Shown here piece after piece: positions 35,364 through 43,107 of a stretch of DNA of 64,000 nucleotides. The first letter of the stretch is position 1. Each line of letters begins with the position of its first letter. The notes below the pieces were generated by a model, which was not told the DNA's origin, made no database searches, and saw only the letters and a list, made by a program, of their open reading frames with translations. The stretch is from Roseateles_B sp041912595 (lineage in GTDB: Bacteria; Pseudomonadota; Gammaproteobacteria; Burkholderiales; Burkholderiaceae_C), in NCBI GenBank assembly GCA_041912595.1, contig JAYRMR010000001.1:62001-126000 (forward strand), given 5' to 3'. The translations under genes were made by a program, and so were the position numbers.

Positions 35364-36626
35364 ATGTCCGAACAGGGGAAGGCGCGGCACGTCCAGCCGC
35401 CCGCCAAGCACCACATCCAACCGCGCACCACGGCGCTGCGCCGCCTGATGCCGGCCGCCGCGCTGTGCCTGCTGCTGGGCGCCTGCGGCGGCAGCGGCGG
35501 TGGCGGCAGCACGCCCGACAAGCCCGTCGAGCCCGTGGAGCCGCCCGTTCTGCCGGTCACGGGCCCGGGCGAGCTCCGGTCCGCCACCTCGCTGAAGCTG
35601 CTGGCCAGCAGCGAGATCCAGGCCGCCATCACGGCCGCCGGTCCCAAGGCACCCGCGGTGACCGCCCGCTACGCCGTGCAGACCTGGCGCCTGAACTACC
35701 TCACGGTGGACGCTGCCGGTGCCAGCGTCGAGGCCTCCGCGCTCGTCTGCATCCCCGTCAAGCCGGCCGGCAGCCGCAGCCCGGTGCTGAGCTACCAGCA
35801 CGGCACCACGACCAAGGATGCCGAGGCGCCCAGCAATCACGCGACGGCCGACGAGGCGGCGGTGGTGATGGCCTCGGCCGGCTACATCGTGCTGGCCGCC
35901 GACTACGTGGGCTACGGCGCCAGCAAGGGCCGGCCCCATCCCTACCTGCTCTCGACGCCCACCGCCGCCGCGGTGAACGACCTCCTGACCGCCGCACGCT
36001 ACTGGCGCTACACCCAGGGCATCAAGGACAACCGGCAGCTCTTCCTCGGCGGCTATTCCGAGGGCGGCTACGCCAGCGTCGCGGCCTTCCGGGCGCTGCA
36101 GGGCGGCGGCAGCGAGCTCAAGGCGCAGCTGCAGCTGACCGTGGCCGGTGCCGGGCCCTACGAGGTCGACCGCGCGCTGGACGACCTGCTGGCCAAGGTC
36201 AAGGCCGAGAACAAGGTGCTGGGCGCCCTGCTCAACCCGGGCTTCCTCAAGCTGCTGGGGAACGGCGACCGGCGCAAGGTCCGCGACCTGCTGCTGAGCA
36301 AGGCCATCGGCGACGATGCCGACGTCGTCTTCGACCCGACCTTCCTCGACCTCTACCTCGTGGATGACGTGGCCGGCATCGAGGCCCGCAGCAACGTCTA
36401 CAACTGGCTGCCCGCCCTGCCGCTGCGGCTCTACCACGGGCGCGAGGACGCCACCGTGAGCTACCGCGCCTCCAGCGACACGCTCACCGCCATGCAGCAG
36501 CGCGGCGCCGGCAGCCTCGTCACGCTGACGGACTGCCCCGCGCAGCCGTCCGGTCACCTGGATTGCGTGCAGCCGTTCTGGAACTACATGCTGCAGCAGT
36601 TCGGCACGGTCGCGAAAGACCTCTGA
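35364..36626 (+). CDS. lipase-like alpha/beta hydrolase lipoprotein
   Basis: A 420-residue envelope protein. The N terminus has a 28-residue hydrophilic lead, then MPAAALCLLLGACGG with a lipobox (Cys at about 41), followed by a Gly/Pro/Val linker. The hydrolase domain has YQHGTTT (oxyanion region), the nucleophile elbow GGYSEGGYAS, a late Asp in GREDATVSY and a His in SGHLDC. This matches the secretory lipase (LIP-like) family. GAGGGGAG precedes the ATG. It is divergent from the CGTase gene; substrate is unknown. Confidence 0.85.
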   Translation: MSEQGKARHVQPPAKHHIQPRTTALRRLMPAAALCLLLGACGGSGGGGSTPDKPVEPVEPPVLPVTGPGELRSATSLKLLASSEIQAAITAAGPKAPAVTARYAVQTWRLNYLTVDAAGASVEASALVCIPVKPAGSRSPVLSYQHGTTTKDAEAPSNHATADEAAVVMASAGYIVLAADYVGYGASKGRPHPYLLSTPTAAAVNDLLTAARYWRYTQGIKDNRQLFLGGYSEGGYASVAAFRALQGGGSELKAQLQLTVAGAGPYEVDRALDDLLAKVKAENKVLGALLNPGFLKLLGNGDRRKVRDLLLSKAIGDDADVVFDPTFLDLYLVDDVAGIEARSNVYNWLPALPLRLYHGREDATVSYRASSDTLTAMQQRGAGSLVTLTDCPAQPSGHLDCVQPFWNYMLQQFGTVAKDL

Positions 36627-36647
36627 GCCAGCGCGGGCGGCGCCCGG

Positions 36648-37775
36648 TCAGGCCGTGCGCAGGGCGCCGGCCAGGGCCCAGCCGCCGAGCAGGGCCGCGG
36701 GCCACTGCCCCTTCTGCAGCAGGGCCGCCATGGCCGTGACCTCGGGATCGCAGCAAAGGCCGTGCGACTCGCGCCAGGTCGCGTGGTGGTAGGTGTGCCG
36801 GTAGCGTTCGCCGCTGTCGCACAGCAGCGTGACCACGGAGCCCTGCTCGCCGCGCTCGCGCATCTGCTGCGCGCAGGCCAGCGCCGCCAGGAGATTGGTG
36901 CCCGTCGAGGGCCCCACGGGGCGGCCCAGGTGCTCGCTGAGCGCCAGCGTGGCCGCCAGCGACCACACATCCGGCAGCTTGACCATGGCGTCGATCACCG
37001 AGGGCAGGAAGCTGGCCTCGACCCGCGGGCGCCCGATGCCCTCGATGCGCGAGCCCTGCTCGATGCGCAGGTCCGGGTCGCGGCTGAGGTAATGGTCGAA
37101 GAAGACCGAGCGCTCCGCGTCGGCCCCGCACACCAGCGTGGCGTGCCGCGAGTAGCGCACGAAGCGCCCCATGGTCGCGAGCGTGCCTCCCGTGCCAGCG
37201 GAGCAGACGATCCAGCGCGGCACCGGGTGCGGCTCCTTCTTCATCTGCTCGAAGATGGACTCGGCGATGTTGTTGTTGCTGCGCCAGTCCGTGGCCCGCT
37301 CGGCGTAGGTGAACTGGTCCATGTAGTGGCCGCCCAGCTCGCGCGCGAGGCGCTGGGACTCGACGTAGATCTGCGTCGGGTCCTGCACGAGGTGGCAGCG
37401 GCCGCCCTGGAAACCGATGGCGCGGATCTTCTCGGTCGACACCGTGGCCGGCATCACCGCCACGAAGGGCAGGCCCAGCAGGCGTGCGAAGTAGGCCTCG
37501 GAGACCGCCGTGGAGCCGCTGGAGGACTCCACCACGGTGCTGCCCTCGTGCAGCCAGCCGTTGCACAGGGCATAGAGGAACAGCGAGCGCGCCAGGCGGT
37601 GCTTCAGGCTGCCCGTGGGATGGCTGGACTCGTCCTTGAGGTAGAGGTCGATGCCGGGGAAGCCCGGCAGGCCCAGCGCGATCAGGTGGGTGTCGGCGGA
37701 GCGCTGGAAATCGGCCTCGATGCGGGCGACGGCCTGGCGCACCCAGTCGTGCGCGGGAGCGGTGATGGCATGCAT
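36648..37775 (-). CDS. PLP-dependent cysteine synthase-family enzyme (Cds1-like)
   Basis: A 375-residue fold-type II PLP enzyme. The PLP lysine lies in SSHPTGSLKHRLARSL. The phosphate-binding loop is CSAGTGGTLATMG, and ESSSGSTAVSEAYFAR corresponds to the substrate-binding SGN(T)-type loop. The insertion TYAERATDWRSNNNIAESIF and the C terminus match L-cysteine desulfhydrase Cds1-like proteins better than CysK/CysM. The likely reaction is L-cysteine to pyruvate, ammonia and sulfide, although other beta-replacement activities are possible. It converges with the lipase-like gene across a 21-base gap. Confidence 0.8.
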   Translation of the reverse strand: MHAITAPAHDWVRQAVARIEADFQRSADTHLIALGLPGFPGIDLYLKDESSHPTGSLKHRLARSLFLYALCNGWLHEGSTVVESSSGSTAVSEAYFARLLGLPFVAVMPATVSTEKIRAIGFQGGRCHLVQDPTQIYVESQRLARELGGHYMDQFTYAERATDWRSNNNIAESIFEQMKKEPHPVPRWIVCSAGTGGTLATMGRFVRYSRHATLVCGADAERSVFFDHYLSRDPDLRIEQGSRIEGIGRPRVEASFLPSVIDAMVKLPDVWSLAATLALSEHLGRPVGPSTGTNLLAALACAQQMRERGEQGSVVTLLCDSGERYRHTYHHATWRESHGLCCDPEVTAMAALLQKGQWPAALLGGWALAGALRTA

Positions 37776-37827
37776 GCCGGCACTGTAGCAGCGCCGGTCG
37801 GAGCCGCCGCCGCGCCCGGGCCCGAAC

Positions 37828-38088
37828 TCAGCGGGGGGCGGGCGGGGTCATGGAACGACCGGCCTGGGACGTCTGCTTGGACAGGCTCTCGCCATTGGTC
37901 ACCTGCACGCCGGAGGGCGTGTCGCGGTTCTTGCGCGGCAGGCGCGAACCGGTGAGGTACTCGGGCTCCTCGCGCTCGGCGCGGGCCTTCTGCTCCTCCG
38001 GCGTGTCCGGCGTTCCGGCGCAGGCACTCAGGCCCGAGACAGCGACAAAGGCGCCCAGCATCAGCCAGGCAGACATCTTCTTGTTCAT
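37828..38088 (-). CDS. small lipoprotein of unknown function
   Basis: An 86-residue lipoprotein. The signal peptide SAWLMLGAFVAVSGLSACAG has a lipobox ending LSAC (Cys23). The mature part is hydrophilic and charged (EEQKARAEREEPEYLTG, RLPRKNRDTPSG) with no recognised domain. AAGGGGATC lies upstream of the ATG at 38088. It stands alone between the Cds1-like and YceH genes. Confidence 0.75.
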   Translation of the reverse strand: MNKKMSAWLMLGAFVAVSGLSACAGTPDTPEEQKARAEREEPEYLTGSRLPRKNRDTPSGVQVTNGESLSKQTSQAGRSMTPPAPR

Positions 38089-38233
38089 GCGGATCCCCTT
38101 GTTGAGGCCCGCAGTGTAGGCGGCAGGCGCGCCGCCGCGGTCCGCGCACTCATCGCGGCAGGATCGGCAATCGCACGATGCCCGCGGGCCGCGTCGCCGC
38201 CGGCAGGCCCGGCGGCCAGGCCGCGGCAGCCGC

Positions 38234-38872
38234 TCAGTCCTGCAGCCCCAGCTCCGCCATCAGCCGGGCGACCTGGGCCTTGAGCGTGTCCACCTCGGCG
38301 CGCAGCTGCTGCAGTTCCTCGTCTCGTGCGCCGGCGGCGCGGGCCTCCGTGGGCGCGGCCTGCAGCAGCTCGGCCGACACCGCCCCGCACAGCTGGTGCG
38401 CCCAGCGCTGCTCGCGGGCGCCCGGTGCGCGGGGCAGCTTCACGGCCAGGGCCGGCTCGCGGGCGGCGAGCTCGTCGAGGAAGCCCTCCACGGACGAGAT
38501 GTCGGCGAAGCGATGCAGGCGTTCGGTGTTGAGCCGCAGCTCGGCCGCCGTCAGCGGACCGCGCAGCATCAGCACGGTCAGCAGGGCCTCGGCCTGCCCC
38601 GGCACGCCGTAGACGCGCCGCAGGTTGTGCTCGAAGCGGACGACGCGGCTGCCGCTCACCTCCTGCACGAGGCTCATGCCCTTGAGCTCGTTGAGCGCGT
38701 CCAGCACCTCGGGCTCGCCGAGGTTCATGACCGGGTCGCGCGCCGTCTTCTGGTTGCAGCCCTGGGTCAGGGCATTGAGGGACATCGGGTAGCTGTCGGG
38801 CACGGTGTGCTGCTTCTCGACCAGCACGGCCAGCACGCGGGCCTCGGCGGCACTCAGATCACGCAGGCTCAT
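38234..38872 (-). CDS. YceH-family protein (DUF480/UPF0502)
   Basis: A 212-residue protein with two winged-helix-like repeats. The opening LSAAEARVLAVLVEKQHTVPDSYP and NALTQGCNQKTARDPVM are the family hallmark, with RVVRFEHNLR and LMLRGPLTAAELRLNTERLH in the second half. The C terminus is a coiled coil (QQLRAEVDTLKAQVARLMAE). The biochemical role of YceH is not established. It starts 3 bases after the stop of the SDR gene at 38876 on the same strand, suggesting co-transcription. Confidence 0.88.
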   Translation of the reverse strand: MSLRDLSAAEARVLAVLVEKQHTVPDSYPMSLNALTQGCNQKTARDPVMNLGEPEVLDALNELKGMSLVQEVSGSRVVRFEHNLRRVYGVPGQAEALLTVLMLRGPLTAAELRLNTERLHRFADISSVEGFLDELAAREPALAVKLPRAPGAREQRWAHQLCGAVSAELLQAAPTEARAAGARDEELQQLRAEVDTLKAQVARLMAELGLQD

Positions 38873-38875
38873 CGA

Positions 38876-39658
38876 TCAGACTCCGAAGCCGTCGTCCGCC
38901 TGGATCACGGCGCCGTTGATGAAGTGGCTCTCGTTGGCGCACAGCATCAGCAGCGTGGTGTCGAGGTCCTGCGGGTGCCCCACGCGCTTGCGCGGCAGCA
39001 GCTCGATGAGCTTCTTCCCCTGCTCGGTGCCCCAGTGGTGGTGGTTGATCTCGGTGTCGATGTAGCCCGGGCAGATGGCGTTCACGTTGATGCCGAACTT
39101 GCCCCACTCCAGCGCCATCGCGCGGGTCATGTGGATGACCGCCGCCTTGCTCATGGAATAGACGCCGATCTGGCTCAGCACGCGCAGGCCCGCCATGGAG
39201 GCGATGTTGACGATGCGACCGCCGGTGAAGGTGCCCGGCGCCGCGCCGCGCGCCCGCGCCAGCATGCGCTTGCCCACTTCCTGGGCCACGAAGAAGGCGC
39301 CGCGCACATTGGTGTCCATCACGAAGTCGTAGTCGTCGACGGAGACGTCGGTGAGCTTCTGCGTGGTGCTCACGCCGGAGTTGTTGACGAGGATGTCGAT
39401 GGTGCCCATCTCCGTCTCGGCATGGGCCACGGCCGCCTTGATGGAGTCGAGGTCCGTGACGTCCAGCGCCACGACGTGGGCATCGCCGCCCGAGCCCTCG
39501 ATCTCGGCGCGCAGGTCCTTGAGGCGCTCGATGCGGCGCCCGGCCAGGACCACGCCCGCGCCCGCCTTCGCCAGGGTCCGCGCGAACTGCGCGCCCAGGC
39601 CGCTGCTGGCGCCCGTCACCAGGGCCACGCGCCCTGCCAGATCAATGCTGTAGCTCAT
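38876..39658 (-). CDS. SDR-family oxidoreductase (FabG-like)
   Basis: A 260-residue classical SDR. It has TGASSGLGAQFA, NNSGV, a Ser in IVNIASMAG and the catalytic YSMSK. The insert ARARGAAPGTFTGGRIVN before the catalytic strand is longer than in E. coli FabG. It could be a 3-hydroxyacyl-CoA or -ACP dehydrogenase; the substrate is inferred only. It lies divergent from ETF-QO and shares the intergenic region that holds two palindromes, so both could respond to one fatty-acid-linked repressor. It is followed by yceH. Confidence 0.85.
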   Translation of the reverse strand: MSYSIDLAGRVALVTGASSGLGAQFARTLAKAGAGVVLAGRRIERLKDLRAEIEGSGGDAHVVALDVTDLDSIKAAVAHAETEMGTIDILVNNSGVSTTQKLTDVSVDDYDFVMDTNVRGAFFVAQEVGKRMLARARGAAPGTFTGGRIVNIASMAGLRVLSQIGVYSMSKAAVIHMTRAMALEWGKFGINVNAICPGYIDTEINHHHWGTEQGKKLIELLPRKRVGHPQDLDTTLLMLCANESHFINGAVIQADDGFGV

Positions 39659-39772
39659 GGATCACATCCTTCATGCAATGTCCGGGAGGATGTTAAGCCC
39701 TGGCGGCGCGGCAAAGGCATCGCGCTTGCCACCGGCGACGGGCGGCCACGCGCCATCGGGATCTCCACCCGG

Positions 39773-39790
39773 CTAGAGCCGCGGCTCTAG
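39773..39790. repeat. perfect 18-bp palindrome
   Basis: CTAGAGCC-GC-GGCTCTAG is an uninterrupted perfect palindrome centred at 39781/39782. It lacks a following T-tract. It lies 14 bases from a second, TetR-type palindrome, between the divergent SDR and ETF-QO genes. Confidence 0.6.
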
Positions 39791-39804
39791 GGGCGGGCAC
39801 CACA

Positions 39805-39828
39805 AAAATAGCACGATCGTTCTATTTT
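39805..39828. promoter_or_regulatory. TetR-type operator before ETF-QO
   Basis: A 24-base palindrome with arms AAAATAG and CTATTTT around the core ACGATCGT and only one mismatched pair (39812/39821). It is strikingly AT-rich for this genome. It overlaps the putative -35 of a promoter whose -10 is TAGAAT (39842-39847). The core resembles operators described for TetR-family fatty-acid regulators of beta-proteobacteria (FadP-like). The regulator itself is not in this window. Confidence 0.55.
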
Positions 39829-39847
39829 CTCGGCACACCAGTAGAAT
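39820..39847 (+). promoter_or_regulatory. putative sigma-70 promoter of ETF-QO
   Basis: TTCTAT (39820-39825), a 16-base spacer and TAGAAT (39842-39847) lie about 75 bases before the ETF-QO ATG. The -10 is good (5 of 6) and the -35 weak. The -35 overlaps the palindromic operator, consistent with repression. Confidence 0.4.
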
Positions 39848-39922
39848 GCGCCGCAATTGTGCCAAGTCGGGGCCCTGCCCTGCCGAGCGGCAAACCCCAT
39901 TGCAAATCCTGAAGGACACCCG

Positions 39923-41608
39923 ATGACCAGCGAAGAACTTCTGGCCCAGTTCGGCCCCCGCGAGAACATGGAATACGACGTGGTCGTCGTGGGCGGCGGC
40001 CCCGCCGGCCTCGCCACGGCGATCCGCCTGAAGCAGCTGGCCGCCGAGAAGGGCCAGGAGCTGTCCGTCGTGGTGCTGGAAAAGGGCTCCGAGCCCGGCG
40101 CGCACATCCTCTCGGGCGCCGTGATGGACCCGCGCGCGATCACCGAGCTCTTCCCGAACTGGAAGGAGCTGGGCGCCCCGCTGAACCAGCCGGTGTCGGC
40201 CGACGAGGTGCTGTTCCTGAATGAGAAGGGCGCGCACCAGACGCCGCAGTGGCTCATCCCCGAGTGCTTCCACAACCACGGCAACTACGTGATCTCGCTG
40301 GGCGCCGTCACCAAGTGGCTGGGCGAGCAGGCGGAAGCCCTGGGCGTGGAGATCTTCCCCGGCTTCACGGCGGCCGAGATCGTCTACGGTGAGGACGGCA
40401 GCGTGCGGGGCGTGGCCACCGGCAATGTCGGCGTCGGCCGCGACGGCGAGCCGCACGACGGCTTCCAGCTGGGCATGGAGCTGCTGGGCAAGTACACCAT
40501 CTTCGCCGAGGGCGCCCGTGGCCACCTGGGCAAGCAGCTGATCGCCAAGTTCCAGCTGGATGCAGGCAAGGATCCGCAGTCCTACGCCATCGGCATCAAG
40601 GAGCTGTGGGAAGTGCCGGCCGGCCAGGCCAAGCCCGGCCTGGTGGTGCACACCGCAGGCTGGCCCGCGGACCACGAGACCTACGGCGGCGGCTTCCTCT
40701 ACCACCTGGAAGGCAACAAGGTCACGCTGGGCTATGTGGTCGGCCTCGACTACAAGAACCCCTGGCTGTCGCCCTTCGAGGAAATGCAGCGCTGGAAGAC
40801 GCACCCGAGCATCCGCCCGCACATCGAGGGCGGCAAGCGCATCGGCTATGGCGCCCGTGCCATCACGGCCGGTGGCCTGCTCTCCCTGCCCAAGCAGGTC
40901 TTCCCGGGCGGCGCGCTCGTGGGTTGCGACGCCGGCTATCTGAACGCCGCACGCATCAAGGGCAGCCACGCCGCCATCAAGACCGGCATGCTGGCCGCTG
41001 AGGCCGCCTTCGAGGCCGTCAGCGCCGGCCGCCAGCACGACGAGCTGAGCGCCTACCCCGCCGCCTTCGACAAGAGCTGGCTGCATGAGGAGCTGGACCG
41101 CTCGCGCAACTTCAAGCAGTGGTTCAAGAAGGGCAACACCGTCGGCACGCTGATGACGGGCATCGAGCAGTGGCTGCTGCCCAAGCTCGGCTTCAAGAGC
41201 CCGCCCTGGACGATCCACCGCGAGCTGCCGGACCACGTCTACCTGCGCCCGGCCGCCGAGTGCGCCAAGATCGACTACCCGAAGCCGGACGGCAAGCTGA
41301 CCTTCGACCGCCTCTCCTCGGTGTTCATCTCCAACACCAACCACGCGGAAGACCAGCCGGTCCACCTGACCCTCAAGGACGCCAGCGTGCCGGTGAAGCT
41401 CAACCTGGCCAAGTTCGCCGGCCCGGAGAGCCGCTACTGCCCGGCGGGCGTGTACGAGTTCGTGAAGAACGAGGACAACAGCGATCGCCTGCAGATCAAC
41501 GCGCAGAACTGCGTGCACTGCAAGACCTGCGACATCAAGGACCCGACGCAGAACATCGTCTGGATCACGCCGGAAGGCGGCGGCGGCCCGAACTACGCGG
41601 GCATGTAA
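39923..41608 (+). CDS. electron transfer flavoprotein-ubiquinone oxidoreductase
   Basis: A 561-residue inner-membrane-associated flavoprotein that passes electrons from ETF to ubiquinone during fatty and amino acid oxidation. The FAD site is VVVVGGGPAGLATAIRL near residue 20. Quinone-pocket and FAD regions include GARGHLGKQL and GALVGCDAGYLNAARIKGSH. The C-terminal 4Fe-4S domain has RYCPAGVYEF and QNCVHCKTCDIKDP, giving the four cysteine ligands. GAAGGA lies 7 bases before the ATG at 39923. No etfBA genes are adjacent. A terminator follows at 41631. Confidence 0.95.
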   Translation: MTSEELLAQFGPRENMEYDVVVVGGGPAGLATAIRLKQLAAEKGQELSVVVLEKGSEPGAHILSGAVMDPRAITELFPNWKELGAPLNQPVSADEVLFLNEKGAHQTPQWLIPECFHNHGNYVISLGAVTKWLGEQAEALGVEIFPGFTAAEIVYGEDGSVRGVATGNVGVGRDGEPHDGFQLGMELLGKYTIFAEGARGHLGKQLIAKFQLDAGKDPQSYAIGIKELWEVPAGQAKPGLVVHTAGWPADHETYGGGFLYHLEGNKVTLGYVVGLDYKNPWLSPFEEMQRWKTHPSIRPHIEGGKRIGYGARAITAGGLLSLPKQVFPGGALVGCDAGYLNAARIKGSHAAIKTGMLAAEAAFEAVSAGRQHDELSAYPAAFDKSWLHEELDRSRNFKQWFKKGNTVGTLMTGIEQWLLPKLGFKSPPWTIHRELPDHVYLRPAAECAKIDYPKPDGKLTFDRLSSVFISNTNHAEDQPVHLTLKDASVPVKLNLAKFAGPESRYCPAGVYEFVKNEDNSDRLQINAQNCVHCKTCDIKDPTQNIVWITPEGGGGPNYAGM

Positions 41609-41630
41609 GCAGCCCTCGCCTCAGAAAGGA

Positions 41631-41658
41631 AGGCCCGCGGATGCGGGCTTTCCCGTTT
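41631..41658 (+). terminator. intrinsic terminator after ETF-QO
   Basis: Stem GCCCGC/GCGGGC with a GGAT loop, followed by TTTCCCGTTT. It lies 24 bases after the ETF-QO stop. Confidence 0.7.
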
Positions 41659-41744
41659 CTGGATCAAGGCCAGAGGGCGCCATTGACTGCAAGGGCTTGA
41701 GCATCGCCGGGAGGCGGGCGCTGCACCGAGCTCGGGCATGGCTT

Positions 41745-42341
41745 TCATGCCATCGCGGCAAGCTTCGCTTTGACGGCCGGCCACTCGCTGTCGATGATGG
41801 AGAAGTAGACGGTGTCGCGCACCCGGCCCGAGGCGCAGACGATGTGCCGGCGGAAGATGCCCTCCTGCACGGCGCCGATCCGCGCGATGGCGTTGCGGGA
41901 CTTCTCGTTGAGCGCATCGGTCTTGAGCTCCACGCGATGGGCGCCCAGCGTCTCGAAGGCATGGGTCAGCAGCAGGGTCTTGGCCTCGGTGTTGACGCCC
42001 GTGCGCTGGTGGCGGGCCGCCACCCAGGTCCAGCCGATCTCCAAGCGGCGGTCCGCTGCCGAGATGTTGCCGAAGCGCGTGTTGCCCACGATCTCGCCCG
42101 TGCCGCGGTCGCGGATCACGAAGGGCAAGGCCAGGCCGCGCGACTGCTCGGCCAGCGCCGCCTCCACGTAGGCGCGCATCTCGGCCGCCGTGCCCACGCT
42201 GCTCGGGATCCAGCGCCACAGCTGCGGATCGAGGCCGTGCACGCACAGGCCCTCGACGTGATCGAGGCTCAGGGGCTCCAGCTGCACGAGGCGGCCGGTG
42301 AGGACGACGGGGCGGATGTCCAGAGGGTCAGGTCTTGCCAT
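41745..42341 (-). CDS. GNAT-family N-acetyltransferase (RimJ/RimL-like)
   Basis: A 198-residue acetyltransferase. The fold is indicated by VQLEPLSLDHVEGL, FVIRDRGTGEIVGNTRFGNI, RLEIGWTWVAARHQRTGVNTEAKTLLL (acetyl-CoA pyrophosphate loop, in the divergent form of the RimL-like group) and VELKTDALNEKSRNAIARIGAVQEG. The acceptor substrate is unknown. It starts 37 bases downstream of the PaiB-like gene on the same strand, so the pair may form an operon, recalling the PaiA-PaiB pairing (acetyltransferase plus flavin-binding protein). Confidence 0.85.
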   Translation of the reverse strand: MARPDPLDIRPVVLTGRLVQLEPLSLDHVEGLCVHGLDPQLWRWIPSSVGTAAEMRAYVEAALAEQSRGLALPFVIRDRGTGEIVGNTRFGNISAADRRLEIGWTWVAARHQRTGVNTEAKTLLLTHAFETLGAHRVELKTDALNEKSRNAIARIGAVQEGIFRRHIVCASGRVRDTVYFSIIDSEWPAVKAKLAAMA

Positions 42342-42378
42342 GGTGGTGCGGAGAAAGGTTGACGTTGAAGGGACGGGC

Positions 42379-43005
42379 TCACAGGCCCAGCTGCCGCATC
42401 CAGCGGGCCATGGCGGGCGAGGTGCCGGCGACGAAGTGCTCGATCAGCCGCTGCCGCTCGCCAGCCGAGCGGTTCTGGCTCAGCTTGGCCTTGGCCTGCA
42501 CCGACTGCACGGCCACGCGCAGGCCGACGATGGCGCCCAGCAGGCTCTCCTGGAAGTCCTCCGGCAGGCCCCGCCATTGCGCGATGTAGCCCGGATCACG
42601 CGGCTCGATCAGGCGCTTGAGGAGCCGGTCCTTGGCCAGCGCCTCGTCCACGCGATGCAGCGTGCCGAGCACCTCCAGCGCCAGGTAGTTCCAGGTCGGG
42701 ACGTTGCGCGGGTTGTCGTAGTGGGCGGGTGAGACATAGGCATCCGGCCCGGTGAAGACGAGGCGGACGGTCTGCCCCTCCGCCAGGCCCGCCAGGTGCG
42801 GATTGGCGCGCGCCAGATGCCCCTCGAGCCAGGACTGCTCACCGTCGTCGACCCACACCATGGGCAGGTGCAGGGCGAGGGGCGGCGCCGCGGCATCGCG
42901 GGCGGCACGGGCATCAGCCGCCACGAGCAGGGCGAGCGGGTGGGACTGCACCAGCTGGCGCTGCAGGGAGGGGTCGTCGAGCTGGAAGTGCTGTGGGGTG
43001 TACAT
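42379..43005 (-). CDS. PaiB-type FMN-binding protein
   Basis: A 208-residue protein of the PaiB family (FMN-binding split-barrel fold), annotated elsewhere as a negative transcriptional regulator. Landmarks are MYTPQHFQLDDPSL, HPLALLVA, HLPMVW, ARANPHLAGL, FTGPDAYVSPAHY, VPTWNYLALEVLG and the C-terminal LSQNRSAGERQRLIE. The ATG at 43005 begins exactly at the family N terminus. It is divergent from a MocR/PdxR regulator, which probably controls it. Confidence 0.9.
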   Translation of the reverse strand: MYTPQHFQLDDPSLQRQLVQSHPLALLVAADARAARDAAAPPLALHLPMVWVDDGEQSWLEGHLARANPHLAGLAEGQTVRLVFTGPDAYVSPAHYDNPRNVPTWNYLALEVLGTLHRVDEALAKDRLLKRLIEPRDPGYIAQWRGLPEDFQESLLGAIVGLRVAVQSVQAKAKLSQNRSAGERQRLIEHFVAGTSPAMARWMRQLGL

Positions 43006-43057
43006 GCGGCGCGGGATGAGGGGTCGGTGACGATGTGGAGCGAAGCATAGGGCGCGC

Positions 43058-43080
43058 ATTGGTACGATCAAAGATCCAAT
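43058..43080. promoter_or_regulatory. candidate MocR-type operator between paiB and its regulator
   Basis: Arms ATTGG (43058-43062) and CCAAT (43076-43080) flank a 13-base centre containing GATC-AAA-GATC. It lies in the 102-base gap between the divergent PaiB and MocR genes, 28 bases from the regulator ATG. Autoregulation plus control of paiB is the likely role. Confidence 0.4.
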
Positions 43081-43107
43081 TCGCCGAACATCGGCAGGAC
43101 CAATGCC

